64,000 nt of DNA from Stratiolaelaps scimitus (GCA_019614645.1 JABWDB010000015.1:4086501-4150500); one strand, 5' to 3'. Positions 1-13,952 are shown, counted from the first letter of the stretch. Numbers and translations: made by a program. The notes: a model not told the origin generated them from the sequence alone.

Positions 1-1257
1 ACAGTGTGCAGCTGTCACACAGCACTCTCACCGAGTGCCTAAGCCAGCATCATCATGATCATCATAAGTCGTCTTCATTGCTACACCTTGTGGAGCCCCC
101 CCCCCGAACACCATGACAGGCGTTCGCACCAACCCACCAGGCCGCAAGGCGTTCGGAAGCCGCTCCCGACAAGGCGTCGGTCCATGGACACGTCCGCCTC
201 TCCCGTCAATCAATAAATAAACAACAGCACTTGGCTACCTCGCCGCCGTTCGACCGGCGGCTCGTCCGCTATCTCCAACTGGTCAGCTCGTCTTCGCGCA
301 CTCGTTCTCGGGCTTCTGCTGACCTGCCTGGTCAGCGAGGTTCGCCCGCCCGGGGGATTCTTTGCTCCGCCGTTAGACAGACGTACAGATGGCAGTAAAG
401 CTAGCCGTACCGCGGCGGCTGTATCTTGCGATAGCGGACAGCGGTAGCAATAGTTATAGATGCGGCCTGCCGCCGCCGCCGCCGCCACTTCGTGGAGGAG
501 TAGCTAGATGCCGGCCCAGAGGGTTTAGCTGGGCGAACGGTGGCCGCAGCGGTGGCAACCCAACGGCATAAGGAACTGATGGGTTCGCGAGATTGATTGC
601 CCCTGCAGGTTAGAAGAGGCGTAAATAGTTCCCTCACCTCATTTCACCTCTCGCATGCCGGCTAGGCTACGTGCTCGTCTACAAGTTCGGTTGGCTCGCC
701 GGGCTTAGGCCAGGTTGCTAGTGGACCGGGTAAGTGCATGCTTAGTAGTGGATTGGGAACGACATGGCTTCTGCTTGGTGGGCTGGGGGTGGCTACGCTG
801 GGGGAAGAATGGTAGGCGAGCGAGTTCGACGCAGGCCATAGGATCGCCTGGGTGAGACACTCACAAACACACACACGCACACGTTCGTATGCCGAGTGGG
901 GGCGTACGCGTGGGTCGTCCCTTCTCTGAGCGGGGCCAGAGACCATGCGGGACCATTCTTGCACGCAGAGAGCATCGAAACGTCGCGGTGCCGTCTCGTC
1001 AGCGGCGGTGGCGGCAGCGGCCGGTCGAGGTGAGATCGGTCCGTTTGCACGTTTCTGTGTATCCCCCTCTTTCACAGATTTCCACGAAGCCCTCAGCTAT
1101 TACAGCCCCGCTGATCTGCCACTGCTCCTGCTGTCAGAGAACCGTCGCTGCCGCCGAACCAGAGAAACAGACAGAGTCCGTGAGAGGACTACTGTCATAG
1201 GTTGGTCTATCTGCGTGTCGCTGGGTAGGTACAGTGTCACTCTGAAACGCAACACCA

Positions 1258-1288
<31 letters not shown>

Positions 1289-1289
1289 T
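1..1289. other. No recognised gene; CpG-rich sequence with short simple repeats
   Basis: GC-rich sequence with a short CCG run near 470-486 and a CA-rich run near 865-885. Open frames on both strands are short, rich in Pro, Arg, Ala and Ser, and overlap each other, as expected by chance in GC-rich DNA. I see no splice-supported or recognisable protein. Confidence 0.5.
1258..1282. repeat. (TA)n microsatellite next to the LINE 3' end
   Basis: An uninterrupted TA dinucleotide tract. It lies about 60 bases beyond the stop codon of the minus-strand LINE fragment, where such an element would have its 3' tail. It may be that tail or an expansion from the target site. Confidence 0.85.
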
Positions 1290-1341
1290 TATTCAAACAT
1301 ACAATAATTAGGAGTTAGTTCAAAGGATTATTTGGGGGGGA

Positions 1342-1645
1342 TTAGTTGGGGACGGGGACCGAGGCCGACATTGTCCCGAGGAAGGCGATGGCATTGCCCC
1401 TCTGCACAGGGAGGGACAGGTGTTGGAGAAGGAAAGACCCTGCGCGCTTGTCCCCGGTGGCGCGGATCAGCCTATGGTAGACCCCTTCGAGGGAGTTCGC
1501 GGTGAGGCGTCCGTGCCCGCCCAAGGTTTCAAAGGCAAGGGGGGAAAAGAGGTGGGTGGCCTCGAGTGCGGCGTACTTCCGTTGCTTGGCCCGCTCCGCA
1601 CGCGCTACCGCGTAACCGTTGGTGGTTGCACAGTGGTTGACAAAT
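1342..1645 (-). mobile_element. 5'-truncated non-LTR retrotransposon (LINE), C-terminal end of the RT-bearing ORF
   Basis: On the minus strand a frame stays open for about 100 codons, from about 1645 down to a stop at 1342. The protein contains, in order, a segment reading AERAKQRKYAALEATHLF, then SPLAFETLGGHGR, then TGDKRAGSFLLQHLSLPVQRG, and ends NAIAFLGTMSA before the stop. This matches the conserved C-terminus seen in many invertebrate reverse-transcriptase ORFs: a K-Y-x-x-L motif, an F-x-P-x-x-x-E-T motif, and a final F-L-x-Q-x-x-S-x-x-x-Q-R-G-N motif. The reverse-transcriptase catalytic core is absent, so the copy is 5'-truncated, as is usual for LINEs. Sequence just above 1650 turns into T-rich and TA-rich DNA. 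The family was assigned from memory of the motif; the clade is not determined. Confidence 0.75.
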
Positions 1646-1650
1646 AAATA

Positions 1651-4600
1651 GTGTCTTTTTTTTATATATAAATCTGATCTAATCTAATCTCTGCGTAGCA
1701 CGTTCACAGAACTGTATTTTCCCTCCAATGCCTAACGCTACCTTCCGGTCCGGCCGCTGCAGGGTCAGCTGCAACGAGTCGGGCGGATGAACAAGATTTT
1801 TGACAGCCGCGGGAAGCCTGGCATAATCTCTACACCTGCAGTGTTGACAGGAGATTTATTACCTCGGCGTTTATTATGATCATTATATTATTATTATCAC
1901 TACTACTTCCTTCGCCTTGTTTGTGGACATAATACGGTTTCCCACCCTCTCATCATATTTCATGGTTCATTTCCGACGTTACGTTCCGTTAGAATGCTCC
2001 ACCCCGTCCAGTGGAGCGGCCTGGCTCGCTCTACCGGAATCTGACGAGCCTCGACATACGTCGTCTGCCTCTATATAGTGTCATAGTTGGTGCAGTATTT
2101 GAATAAACCACCACCTGTATAACCGGAGGTGAACCGGAGGATGTCGGAAGATTACGCCCACCAGCATCTGCAGCCGAAGGAAGCCAATCATCTAATATAA
2201 GCGAGAAATATCTCTCATTTCACACGAGTTTCTAGACAGACAACGTTCGACGACCAACGGCAATCACTTGCCTCACGCCTAATTGAGATGACAAGCAGCT
2301 ATATTCTCTTTTATTACCCATTCGACGGCATCGGACGGCACCGGCCTGCTCGCCAGGTGACGCTGGCCTGTTCGCGTTCTCGCGCCGAACTTTGACACCA
2401 TCAACAGAAGGGAAATTCTCGAAGTCGTTGTGGTCGTGTCGCCAGCGGGGCAGAGAGCTTCATTGTGGAAATCAACCCACTGGAGTATAAGGGTGAGTGC
2501 GCGTGTCGGCGCGCGACTCGGCTGCGCTGGGCTGTGCCTTCCCGGGTCTGGTCTGGGCATATTTGCATTGCGCTGCTCCTGCTGCGCCGACCGTGGCATG
2601 ACGTCGCAAATTAGCGGCTCGCTCGCTATCGCCGCCGCGGCGGGCAGACCCAGTTAGAAACTTTCCGTCAGACGTTGCCTTGGCAAATGCGTTCTAGCTG
2701 CTGACCCCCCAAACGAGACTGCACTCAGATTTATGGCCATTAACAGGCGGTGATTACCAACCACCTCGCGGTACGGAGCCCCTCAGACGTGACTGACGTT
2801 ACAGCCTGCATCGTTTACTCGAAGGACGCTCGTGAAATTGTGGCGCAAAGAAAAAAAAGTGCACCGTTTCCACTTGATCGAGCGATAGTGTGCTTCGTCA
2901 GGGGCTGTTTACAACGGTCTATGTAGCAGAAAAATGACAACGAACCAGGCATATAACTGATCTCGACCTGTATCAGATGGCCCTGGCTGCAATCGTACGC
3001 CAACAATTGACCCGAACACGCACCCTTGCTCCATACATGACGGCAACCCTTTGAAAAAGGTCGAGAATACCGCGCGATCTGCGGCCTTCATGAGAGCAAC
3101 GGGGAAGCTGATCTAGTTGACTTCATTGATAGGACGGCAACTACGCCACCGGCCAAAGACAGAGCAAGCATATACTCTCTACTTTTAATTATAAGTAAAA
3201 GATGAAGTACCCTCGCAAGCTTCGATCTACATGCCACACATAAGCAATCGGGAGGGGTGCAGAAAGGCAGAAATCGCCGTGTTGCAGCTATGCGTTGCCA
3301 GCTACGAACTACTTCGTCACAGGCAGAACATTTCAGCTGACTCGCCTCAGCGAATCCGGCTGAGGCTACCCTGTGAGTATGTGGTTGACTGATTGATTGA
3401 TCCATATATACTGACTGGGTGAGTATCTATCTCAGTGTATCAGTAGCGTCAACCGGAGCTTTCCGCGGGGAAGGGTATCCGAGGCGGTATCCTCTGGTCA
3501 ATCTCGTCGTGGGTTGCGCTTTCGACGGTGGCGTGGCCACGGTTGGTGCATTCGGGTGACGAATCGTAGCCGTCGGATCGAACCGATTCACGCTAAGGGT
3601 AAGCGTTTTAGGTAAGAGGCTTGCCACTGCCCCGCTAGCAACGTTATCGCTCCCGTTGAGGAGAAACGGGAAATTCCTTCCTGGCGACAGGAAATCTATG
3701 TTGACTCGGGACACGGCCTGCATTCGCTTTGCAGTTCCGCACAGTAATGAAGTCGGTGACGATGGCTAGCGCTCATAAGAAGTCTACTTGAACAGGAACT
3801 CCAATATTTGCCAGGTGAGGCCATGTGTGTCGCTTATCGATGGCCTTCTAGGCAAGTGAATTTTGCATTGGAACAGACTTGACGTCGGACCCAGTTAGCG
3901 ATGAGATCTGACGAGGGGCGAGGGGTCGATTTCCTTTCAAAAGGTCTTGATCTAACGGTCTCATCTTAAGCATAGTAGTAGATTTCTGCTATTCGCAAAC
4001 CGAGTATGGACTTGGGATTCTGAATGAGGGTTGCGTTCGGCTTTCCGTGTCAAAAGGTCTCGGCAGATACTGACATAAAGGACGGAAACGAATTGCTTTC
4101 GGTGCGCAACGCGAACCAATCGTCGGACTTCGTACGGCTATGCAATGCCCTCTGAGGGCCAGCTTTTGACGAGAGCCCAGCCGCGATGCCGCGGTCTTTC
4201 CAATCTATACGTTCCCAGCGAAGGACATTGCGAGGCGGGGGCGAAACCACCGTATACTTTTCGAGGCGTTAAAGCTTCCCTTTGACTCGTAGGACGTTTC
4301 AAAAGCCAAGCGCCGTTATATCGACGACGATCCATTTTTCACGGGAACTCCGTCTGGTTACATCAGATTTAGGCGTGGCCTAGGCCAGAGACACCGAAGA
4401 GCCGTAGTCCACTGGTAGCTCGGCCCAGTGCAATCATACGAGAAGCAGGTTTGATCGTTTTTTTTTAGCCCTGGAGGCATAAAAAATGTCTATTAAGCTG
4501 GGCGGTCTGACGAAGCAGCGACACGGCTCATTTGCACCGCAATTTATACTCTGAAGTCGCTACAGTAGTGAGGTCCGATACGCCTCATAGTCGGTAACGA

Positions 4601-6378
4601 AGGTCTTGCTAGGGGATCAACGTGTGTCTAAGCAATGAGGTAGAGGACAGCTGCGCAGGCTCGGCCGTGGGGACAACGGACGTCCTAACTTGGTAAGGCC
4701 CATCCCATTTATCAGACGGCCGAGCTTAGCTTACGGCCGATCAGGTCGCTTACAGCTACGTGAGCTTAAGGGATTGCATCCTTTCTTAAACAGGGGAGGG
4801 GGTTGAATTAGCCTCCCACAACCTAAGCCTTGTGACAGCAGGAACAGACGACCTAATCTCATTCAGCCTTGAGATCTGACTGGCCAACAGGAGTAAATGT
4901 CCACTCTAATTCCATAAAGATAAGTCCACTTTGTCCACACGTGCGGATCTGATATTCATGATCGAACACGTACAACACGTCTTGCATAATATGTAAACAT
5001 ATATATATATAGATATATATATATATATACATATATATATATGGCTTAAGGTCAACAACAAATGATTATGGTTATCCAGGACAGAGCTATAACTGTTTCG
5101 TAGAAATAGGTGATGTCTCATTTGCCTCAACTAATCTCGAATAACAAACTGCAAAGAGAGGAGTTCGTAGCGCTTTGATTATTGTTATAATAACTGATAT
5201 TATTCTAGTTAGTTCCTATTCTATTAATGAATCGAAGCACGTCAGCAAGTTTACTTAATGACTAGTTGTAGTACACAGTATTATTATTATTATTACTATT
5301 ATTCATTAACTGAATATTACTTGACCCGCATGCAGGTTGTGTGGGACGCAATAATGGTTATTTCCTTCGTTGTTGAGCAAATCGAGCACACATCGATGCT
5401 ATTTATACGAGTCAAACGGTCCACTCTATAAAGCTTCCTAATGGTACAAGTGATTAAGGGCTCCCTCGGAGGTTCTTCTCCGGGTTATTAACAACATCTC
5501 CCCCGAACCGCTGATCACGCTGGGAGTCGAGGCGCCGAGCTGAAACAGGCACATATAGCAGGATTGTTCTTATTATCGAAGTGCTGCATCTACATCAAGG
5601 TTCGTTTAAGACGTAGGTAAGCTCGGACGTTTTCCTAGTGCCACGTAATCTTGTGGGAGACGATGATTCAGTGTCGCAAAATCTAAATGTTATTATTATC
5701 GTTGACTCATAGCGCTTCCGCAATACCGCCACTGTGCGCCTGGTACACAGACACACACGCATATATCTATGTATATATATATGTATATGTAAAAAGTTCG
5801 CCTTGCAGTGATCGCGAAGGTATTGTGTACCTCGCGTCGTCTTTGCTGAGGTGCGACTTCTTCAATGAAATTGTCAATAGCTGCTTCAGTTCCTTATCGA
5901 GGCAGCGAGGTTGCTCCGTTTTGAGCATCAATAGACCTCGCAAGATCGACGAGCATTGTTCAGAGGATGCGGCTCGACCAGGGTCGTTATCGAGCCCATA
6001 CTATGCAAATTATACTCAATCTAGACCACTGAGCAGAGTTCCGGCGAAATTTGAGTAACGACGATAATGGCTGATCATTAGTCCGTGTGCAAATCTTCGT
6101 CTGCGCATCAATGACGGCATTCTCTACGAGCGTAACGCCTGGGTGTCTCACTGTTCTCAGTTGCGTCAACAAATTGCGTAGTCATATAGACATGGACACA
6201 CACACACACACAGAAACACGTGAGGTCCACAGCGATCCCGGAACTCCGCGCTGTTTTCGCTCTTACGAAAGGCAAACGCACCCGTCACGCCAGTCAGCCC
6301 TCGATCAACAGCGGGGACAGATGATCCCTGTAACAACATCGCCAACACCGCCAAGTATAAACAAATGGCTGTCGATGC

Positions 6379-6418
<40 letters not shown>

Positions 6419-7880
6419 TGTGTGTGTATTGTATACGCAACGACAGGACAAACACGTCACACCACGCGGTTGGCCGACAGCGATGAGTGGCGTGTCTTCG
6501 AGTAAATCAGAACTAGACGCGCACTCCATTACAACACGTCCCCAGCGCCCCTCCGTCAGGCCAATAGCTGCAGCGGCGGCGGCGACGACGACGACAATGA
6601 CAACAACAACAAGAACAACAGCGACGTCTCTCAACGCTCAACTCGACTGAAGTCGGCTTGGCGAAGCGTAGCTCGACTATAACTCTTCTTCTCTGTGCTA
6701 TATCAGCCGGGGATGGCGCTGATGCGGTTCGCAGAACGTCGGGACACCCATCGGGTAATAAGTAGCCAGCTAGTGGCGGCACTGCCAGGCTCCGCGCCTC
6801 TGCTTCCTACCGCCCCGTCGATCAGAGCAAATCGTTGTAACGACATTTATTAATAAGTACTCGGTCGGGTTCGTGCGTAGGCGCAGTGGGATTCCGAGAA
6901 GGATTGGGGGGGCGGGGGAGGGTAAGCGTTGCTTCTCGTTGCCCCGCTCCGTCCTGCTCCCGTCGGAGCCCTGCTCCTGTCTCCTCTCGTGTTGTGTCCC
7001 ATCGTGTAGTACCAGCACTGCTATACTAGTTGTAGTCGCACAGCAAGAACCAGCGAGCCAGTCAGTCAGTCAGCCAGGCAGTCAGGCAGCCATCGATCGT
7101 GCGGATCGTCACGCGGCGTATTCCTGCCCGGTGACGGCGAAGCGACAGCCGAAGACAGCCCCACCCCGCGCGACTCTCTCGAGCGCGCCTTTTCTGGGGG
7201 TGCTCAGGGCCGGAGGCCTCCCGAGGAATAGCTGCCGGCGTCAACTTTCAATGTTGTTCGACAACCAGTCTCTCTCTCGCTCGCTCTCTCGCTCTCTCTC
7301 TGTACTGTCAGCCAAAAGTAAGCGCGGCGGGCAAGCCATCGTATAACAGTCATAGCGTGATAGGCGTTGGGTATGGGATTTCTCGGTGCGCCGAAAAGCT
7401 ATTGACTGCGTTCCGACCAGAGAACTGCCGGCGCTCGTCCACCGAAGCGTGTTACCCCGAAGATGCCCCCGGTAACAGCATTAGCGCGCTGCGACAATAA
7501 TTGACAAGTGAGCGCGAGTCCATGTGGCGCGTCCTTAGCGCTAGAAAAACAAGGTTCGCGGCACATCGAGGGGAAATAGAGGCAGGTTATTGGGAGGGTG
7601 TGATAGATACGTAGGGAGACATTTCCAATGGGAATGTGATGGCCAGTAGGGAAAAAAGTTGTTGGCGCGATCTTGGGAATCGTGGTCTGGTGCAAATATT
7701 TCAACGTTGCAAGGGGAACGTGTCATTAGGTTAATCATTGGCTGAGTCAATAATAGCAATAATGATTTGTAGACATAGATTTGCTATCGCCTGCTTCAAA
7801 ATGCAAATACGTAGTTTCACCTCAACAAAGTGGCGTGCAATTCCTACTAGCAATGGACCCTACCGCAACGATTGTAATGT
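1651..7880. other. No recognised gene; mixed unique sequence and microsatellites
   Basis: About 6 kb with no protein I recognise. Open frames are short and mostly overlapping. One minus-strand frame at 3088-3405 has several Cys pairs, but the spacing fits no zinc-finger class I can name. Simple repeats include TA tracts near 5000-5040 and 6382-6414 and ATT-rich runs near 1880-1900 and 5280-5305. Confidence 0.5.
6382..6414. repeat. (TA)n microsatellite
   Basis: A pure TA tract of about 33 bases. The long open frame that crosses it (6087-6650) owes its length to this tract and to low-complexity codons and is not listed as a gene. Confidence 0.9.
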
Positions 7881-7885
7881 ACCAA

Positions 7886-7965
7886 TATTATATATATATA
7901 TATATAGAATATATATATATACGTGTATATATATATGCATATATATATATGTGTGTATATATATA

Positions 7966-8016
<51 letters not shown>

Positions 8017-8096
8017 ATATATATATGCATATATATATATATATATATATATTTATATGCATATATATATATATATATATTTATATGTATATACGT
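7886..8096. repeat. Long compound (TA)n microsatellite with periodic GTATA and GCATA interruptions
   Basis: About 210 bases almost wholly of TA dinucleotides, broken at intervals by single G or C substitutions giving repeated GTGTATATATATATGCATAT blocks. The pattern suggests expansion of a mixed 20-30 base unit as well as of the dinucleotide. Overlapping Ile/Tyr-only reading frames here on both strands are artefacts. Confidence 0.95.
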
Positions 8097-10375
8097 GAAG
8101 GCCATGAGCGCAAGCCAGCCGAAAGAAATAGCTCATATTCGCGCGATTGAGTTTTATGCTAAACGTTCAGAAGGCTTCCAGCTTCATCGTTCAGGTCGCA
8201 GGCAGGTACGTAGGTAGCCAGGCTGGCTGGTTCGCTGTCTTCCCGATGCCCCAGAGAAACTGCTATCATCCAGGAAAAGCGGCCATACTCCCAAATGATC
8301 CCTTAAATGAAGTTTTCCAAGGTCGAGGGACTCGGCAGCGAAATCGGCCTCCTCTCCTCGCCTCGCATCGCGCCTACAGCGATCCTATCCTGCCCCCGAT
8401 CCTATCATAAAAAAAAAGTATGTGGCTCAATTTCAGCCTTCCGGGAGCTGGCGGCTGAAATCGCCTCGAACGCTGGCAGATTCCTCTCTCTTTCTCTCTC
8501 TCTGTCAGCTTTGAAGAGATAACAAGATTGGACACATGAATTCCTCTAACTGGCTTTAATGCTAACGAACAACGGATACGGTCCAGCATTAAACATTATC
8601 ACGTGCAGATGCATCGATAGCTAAATTAATACTCGAGGAAAAAAAACAGAGAAACATAAGCTAATACGTATCGCAGAACAGCGTGTTGTACTCGATGAAC
8701 ACCGTTGCCGTCTGCGGGCTCAGACACACACATGGCTGACGTTATGCAACGCTATGCCGACGTCTCATCGTATATGCGACTTTGAGGGGATCATAAATGC
8801 GATTTGTGTTCGGTGTTTGATGGCCATAGAGTGCGCTGCAGGAGTGCTGCTGCATGAATGAGATTATACGCACAACGTGATCGTCATGAAAGTAGATCTT
8901 ATGGACGCCCGAACGGCTTCGATCGCAAAAGCTCATCGTCGTCCGCCCGAACAGAAACAAACCGACGAACATAAAGCACATCTTCTATAAGCACATTATT
9001 TCAAGTGAACCGATCAGGAAAAAGCTAGTCATGTCCCTCCTCTCTCTCTCTCTCTCTCTCTCACTCAACAGCCGAGTCTGGATACTTCAGAGGTCTACGC
9101 AATTATCCGGATAGCAACCACCTCCCAGCCGCCAGTTACGCCAGCGAAGCCCGTTCAGCCGGGACATCATAAACAATAATTACACAAGGATGAAGACGAG
9201 GCACGACGAAGGGCTCAATGCAGTCAATGACAAGAAAAAAAATCAGCTTTTCCCCATTTGGAAGAATGACATAGCATATAACAACCCTCCACGCCGCTGC
9301 TGTTGCTGATGCAGGAAACGGTTTAAGTCAACTGCCCTCATTCGAATTAATTCCCTGATTCCAGCCCCTCCCCCGTGAGCGGGTGCGCGCGTGTTTTGTC
9401 ACTTTGTCCTCTTCTACAAAAGTCGCCTCAGCGTTCCCTGCCACCTGCGCATCAACGACTCCCCACGCATCCACAGGCTGAACAGGACCACAATGGCCTT
9501 GATGAATTATTCCCACCACCTAGCCTGTGTCTCGCTATCGCGAAGGTATCCGGCGGCGCAGCCGTCGCCGCCTCCCCGTTCACTAGGATCGCAATTAAAT
9601 TCCTTAATTAATACAGTTGATCTCTCGAGCAGCCCGCCTCGCGCATTCGGACCGGGCCTGGGCGGCGTCGGCGGCAGCAGCAGCGTGGGGTAATTCAATT
9701 ACCGCAGAACGTACGCTCGCCTCGTATACTTCATATTGCCGACAAACGTGCGCATGATTCGGCGGTCGTTCGGCGATGCGTACGCTAAACGTTTCAGCTG
9801 AACTGGCTTAAAAACGATAATGAATTTAGCATTTAGGCCAAATGCAAATTGGCCGCTCCTTGCCGATGTTGTGGCGCCGCCTGGTACCCACCCAACGCGC
9901 GCGCGTTCACAGTCGATTCCCCGCTCGCGACATTCGAGGGTCCCGAGGGGGCAGAACTTCGAGGAAGCGATCGTGCACACTGAGTTGACTCGAGTTGAAA
10001 TGCACATTTTGACAGTGGCGTCAAAGGCGGCGGAAACAACGGAAGCACCTCAGTTTCACCATCGTAATCAGCATTATTATTATTTATTAATTATATTATT
10101 ATAATTATCATCATTACGATTATTATTATGATTATTATAATTATCTTCTCGTTCATCATCTACTTCGCCATCTATCGTCGCTTTCGCCGCTGGCAAGATC
10201 AAGAGCAGCGTGAGTGTGTGTGTGTGTGTGAGTATGGAATAAATGAATTAGGCTGCAGAGGCCGACTGAGCCGTCCCCGACGAGGCTCAAACCCGAGAGA
10301 GCGAGAGAGAGCGAGAGAGAAGGGCGAGGCTCACTTTGTATATATAATAGATCTCATGAACTTTCTCCTCCCGTC

Positions 10376-10425
10376 AGCGGTGCTCAGCTGGTAGAGCAGG
10401 CCCGCCTAAGAAACTGAGGGTGGCC
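10376..10425 (+). repeat. tRNA-like fragment with A-box-like motif
   Basis: The sequence GCTCAGCTGGTAGAGCA closely resembles the D-arm and A-box of a tRNA (GCTCAGTTGGTAGAGC). No matching B-box and no foldable cloverleaf follow at the right distance. It is best read as a fragment of a tRNA-derived SINE or a decayed tRNA, not as a functional tRNA gene. Confidence 0.4.
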
Positions 10426-13400
10426 ACGCGTTACAAGTGGTGAACGCAGGACGAAACGTGAACCACGCGTGGGAGGTTCCGTTAGATGCCATTAGTGACA
10501 AACGCGAGCTGAGAAACACTTAGGCCCTCGTGGGGATGCGTACCGGAACGCCTATGCTAACGCCTCGTGCACAGGATTCAGATCGTACGTCGCAGACACA
10601 TTGCGTGACGGAACGCAAAGAAAAGCACCTGCCTTCAAACTATGATAGGCCTATATACGTCTACATTTCAGTGTATAAGCGAAATCAACATATATATATA
10701 TATATATATATATGCATATGTATATTGTATAGTACATACGACATCAGCTGTCATCTACCTAGCGCTTTTGCGTCGTGCCTAAGCACCCTCTCTGTTCGCT
10801 CGTAGATAATCGACTACAAAGCTCATTCATGGAGGCAGGAGATACCTTTCCATAGTTGTTATTGTTCACTGTTGAGCAACGCTAGGACACGACTGCTATC
10901 TCGGTGTACAACGATCGCCTGACGGCGCTCCCATTTTCACTATCACTTTTGGGTTCATTAGAGTTGATACGGGCACCTCATTAAAAATCATTAAAAAAAC
11001 TATAATAGTTGTAGTAGCAAATGCAAAATAGCAGCTACACTTGCTGTCACAGTGAAGGTCGAAGTGAACAATCGATATAACGAAATTGAGTGGTATCGCA
11101 ATATATGGGAATAATAGTAGTAATAATAATAATAATTATTATTATAATAAATAGCAATAATCAAAACAGCCTCGAACGTTCACGTGGCGAGGGGTCACAA
11201 TTCGCACACTCTCGCGAGCAAGATGATATCGAGCAGCACGCAGACGAAGCTTACGAGAGAGTTACGCTCGCGAAGCCCATTTCGGTCTCAAAGCGTGTCA
11301 CGCGTCTACGGTAACGTTCGCGCGCCTGCCGAGCATAGGGGCATATAATCGTTAGCTCCAACAGCAACAGCATGTTATTTGCTATGGTATCTCGATCTGC
11401 TTTGTCTCTCTACCTCGCATGCACACTCTCGCTCGTACGGCTGCGTTCAGTAACCATCCGGGGCCGTTCGTCTCGCGCTCTTTCCGTTGCGGCAGCGACG
11501 GCAGCAATCCCAGTACAACCGGTATCAGGGCAGCAGCAGCAGCAGCAGCAGCGGACAGGCGGGACAGGTCTTTATATTTTTTTTTTTCTGCTTCGACATT
11601 TCCTAGTGCCGCCTTTTCTTCATCAACCTCTGCCAACCCCCGCGGGGGTCTAGAAATGGCGGACGAACGGACGACGTTCAACGATCACTGCGGCACCGTC
11701 CTATAGGAAGCGATGCCGGGGAAATATTTTCCTCGATTTCCTCTTGCTTTTCCCCTCTCTCTCCCTTTCTTCTTCGACTTCGTTTTCATCATTTTTCCTC
11801 TACCACCCCCACGACCACTGGCAGAACCGTCATCAGGCTCCACCTTCTCTTTAGCTTTCTGCTCTTCTCTTCCGCTGGTTTTTCTTTAGACACCGCCCGT
11901 GCCCCCCCGACCCCCCGGCCGCTTCTTTGTCCCTTTCGGACTGTGACCTCGTTCGCCCCGTTAGTTAGCGCTGGCTATAGCCATTTTTCCAGGCTCGCAG
12001 ACGCATGGCTCAACCGACCAGACGCAGATCGAGCAGTTCCCGATCCGTCCGTCCGTCTGGCTTCCTCCTGATCCCCGACTCCTGCAGCCGGAGTCAGCTA
12101 AAGAACAGCGGCAGCAGCCGCAGCAGCAACCGCAGCATCAGGAGTCACAATTACAGCCAGCAGTAGAACCAGCAGCACCATTACAATCACCATCATCAAA
12201 TGTGTCACCACGCGGCCGCGCTTGCTGCGGACGCCGCTAGAGAAAGGGAGCCATAGACGGACAGACAAAGGCTTAAGGTCCTCCATCATTGACTCGCATC
12301 GTCGTCATGGCGCGCGCGACGAGTTGTCTCCCTTCTGGATAACACGGGACTGCAGCGACCGCGGCGGCAGCTGGCCACCTCCGGGCGAACGCTGGCCGAT
12401 CCTTTACTCACTTGCTGCCGCGTACTTCGCCACTAGCGACGCCGACAGGTTCGTCCGCGGTTCGACTTTGCCGCTACGAACGACAAACAGACCGACGAAA
12501 AGGGCGGACAGACCGACTGGAAGCGCGGCGGAGAGTCAACGCGCGTTGGCAACCATCCAGCGGTTCAGAGAAGAAGCGGCGGCGGCGGCGGAGGCGACCG
12601 CCGCTGGATGGCAGCATACGCGGCATCGGTGGCACCACAACCGCAATACCCCCCTTTCTCTTCTCTCTTAGATATATATATATATATCTCCCGCTCTGTT
12701 TCTGATCTTCTGTCGTTCCGAGCTGGTCGGGTCTTCTCCTGGCGTCGCTTCGTCATATCAGCCAGGCGCCGGCTTCCTCGTCGTCAGCCATCGAGTCTGC
12801 CTACAGCGCTACCGCCTCCGCCTCCGCACGCGCACGAGAAGGTGGGCGACTTTGCCAACAAAAGGGCATCTTGCAGTTTTCATCGCTTTTTCAAAGGTGA
12901 CGCTACTTGGGCGTGTGCTTTTCGGGGCGACTGTTCTTGCATGTTCAGCAAGAGACACAAAGTGAGAGAGAGAGGGGGTTATAAGTATAGCTTCGGCAGC
13001 ACTGACGCCATTGATTGCGCGGTGTGCAGCGGGCGTTACAAAGATACGTATTGTAAATGAAAGCATATATATATATATATATATCAGAATACGGGATTGA
13101 GTTTCGCCCTATCGAAACGCGTAGGGCCATTGCGGACGCGCTCTTGAAATGCGTTCAGCCTTTGTTTGTCCTCGACGTTCGACGAATGGACCATAGTGTT
13201 CATTCGTCAGCAGACAGGAACACACAATCAAACAACAAGCATGCCCCTTTTTCGTTGGCGGCCACCCGGGAAGCCACGTGCCGAAAGCCGTACGGAAGTG
13301 ATCGCCAGTGGACTCGCAGAATCAACGGAAAGTAGCTGGTCGCGCCATACAGCGTCACAATGGCTACGAGAGATACCTTCGCCTTGGCTTTGATTGTGGA

Positions 13401-13937
13401 CAGCCTACGAACATGGCCTCATGGAACAGTATAGATTTCTTGACCCTATAAATCTGTTTCAGCTCTGCCGGTTCCGTTGGCGCAACGTACTCGTGCTCGA
13501 CACATTTCCAAAGCGAAATTTGCTACAGAAATTGGCTACTAATATATCGTTTGTTTGTGTCATCTTTTTCTCATATGTGCGAACAATGGAAAAAAAAGCT
13601 TTCAACCATCGGTTGCCAACATGTAGAGATTACTCAGCGGAGCGTGAACGCGTAGCAATAATCATGTATGAATTATATTATAGCAGTCGGTAACAGACGC
13701 TGGTAGCTCGATTTAATCGAATCGAATTTAGCTTCGCGCGCGGCCCGCTCTTGATCTGGGTCACATTTCAGAGAACGCCGGAATGAACTTGGCTGGACCT
13801 GGGAGAAGATGCCGTAGACGGCCTTCAACTATAATAGCACCGCCATGACGGGATCCGCCTGCGCTCGTGCTTTATGCACTTGCGTATCAGCCTCCCCTGG
13901 GCGATGTACGCTTCTACGCATCTGTCACTGTACACCA

Positions 13938-13952
13938 CCTAACCTAACCTAA
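13938..13952. repeat. Short interstitial CCTAA (TTAGG-type) run
   Basis: Three CCTAA units in a row, the complement of the arthropod telomeric repeat TTAGG. The run is too short to show a telomeric origin and may be chance. Confidence 0.4.

Noticed and set aside
3088..3405. Possible zinc-finger protein (several Cys pairs)
   Set aside because: Cys spacing does not fit a known class. No ATG context or partner exons; probably chance.
6087..6650. A 187-codon plus-strand frame
   Set aside because: It crosses a TA tract and ends in ACG/ACA repeats. No recognisable protein.
7738..8217. Several long frames on both strands
   Set aside because: They are Ile-Tyr repeats produced by reading the TA microsatellite.
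13938..13952. Telomere remnant
   Set aside because: Only three CCTAA units, within what is expected by chance in 64 kb. Kept only as a short repeat.
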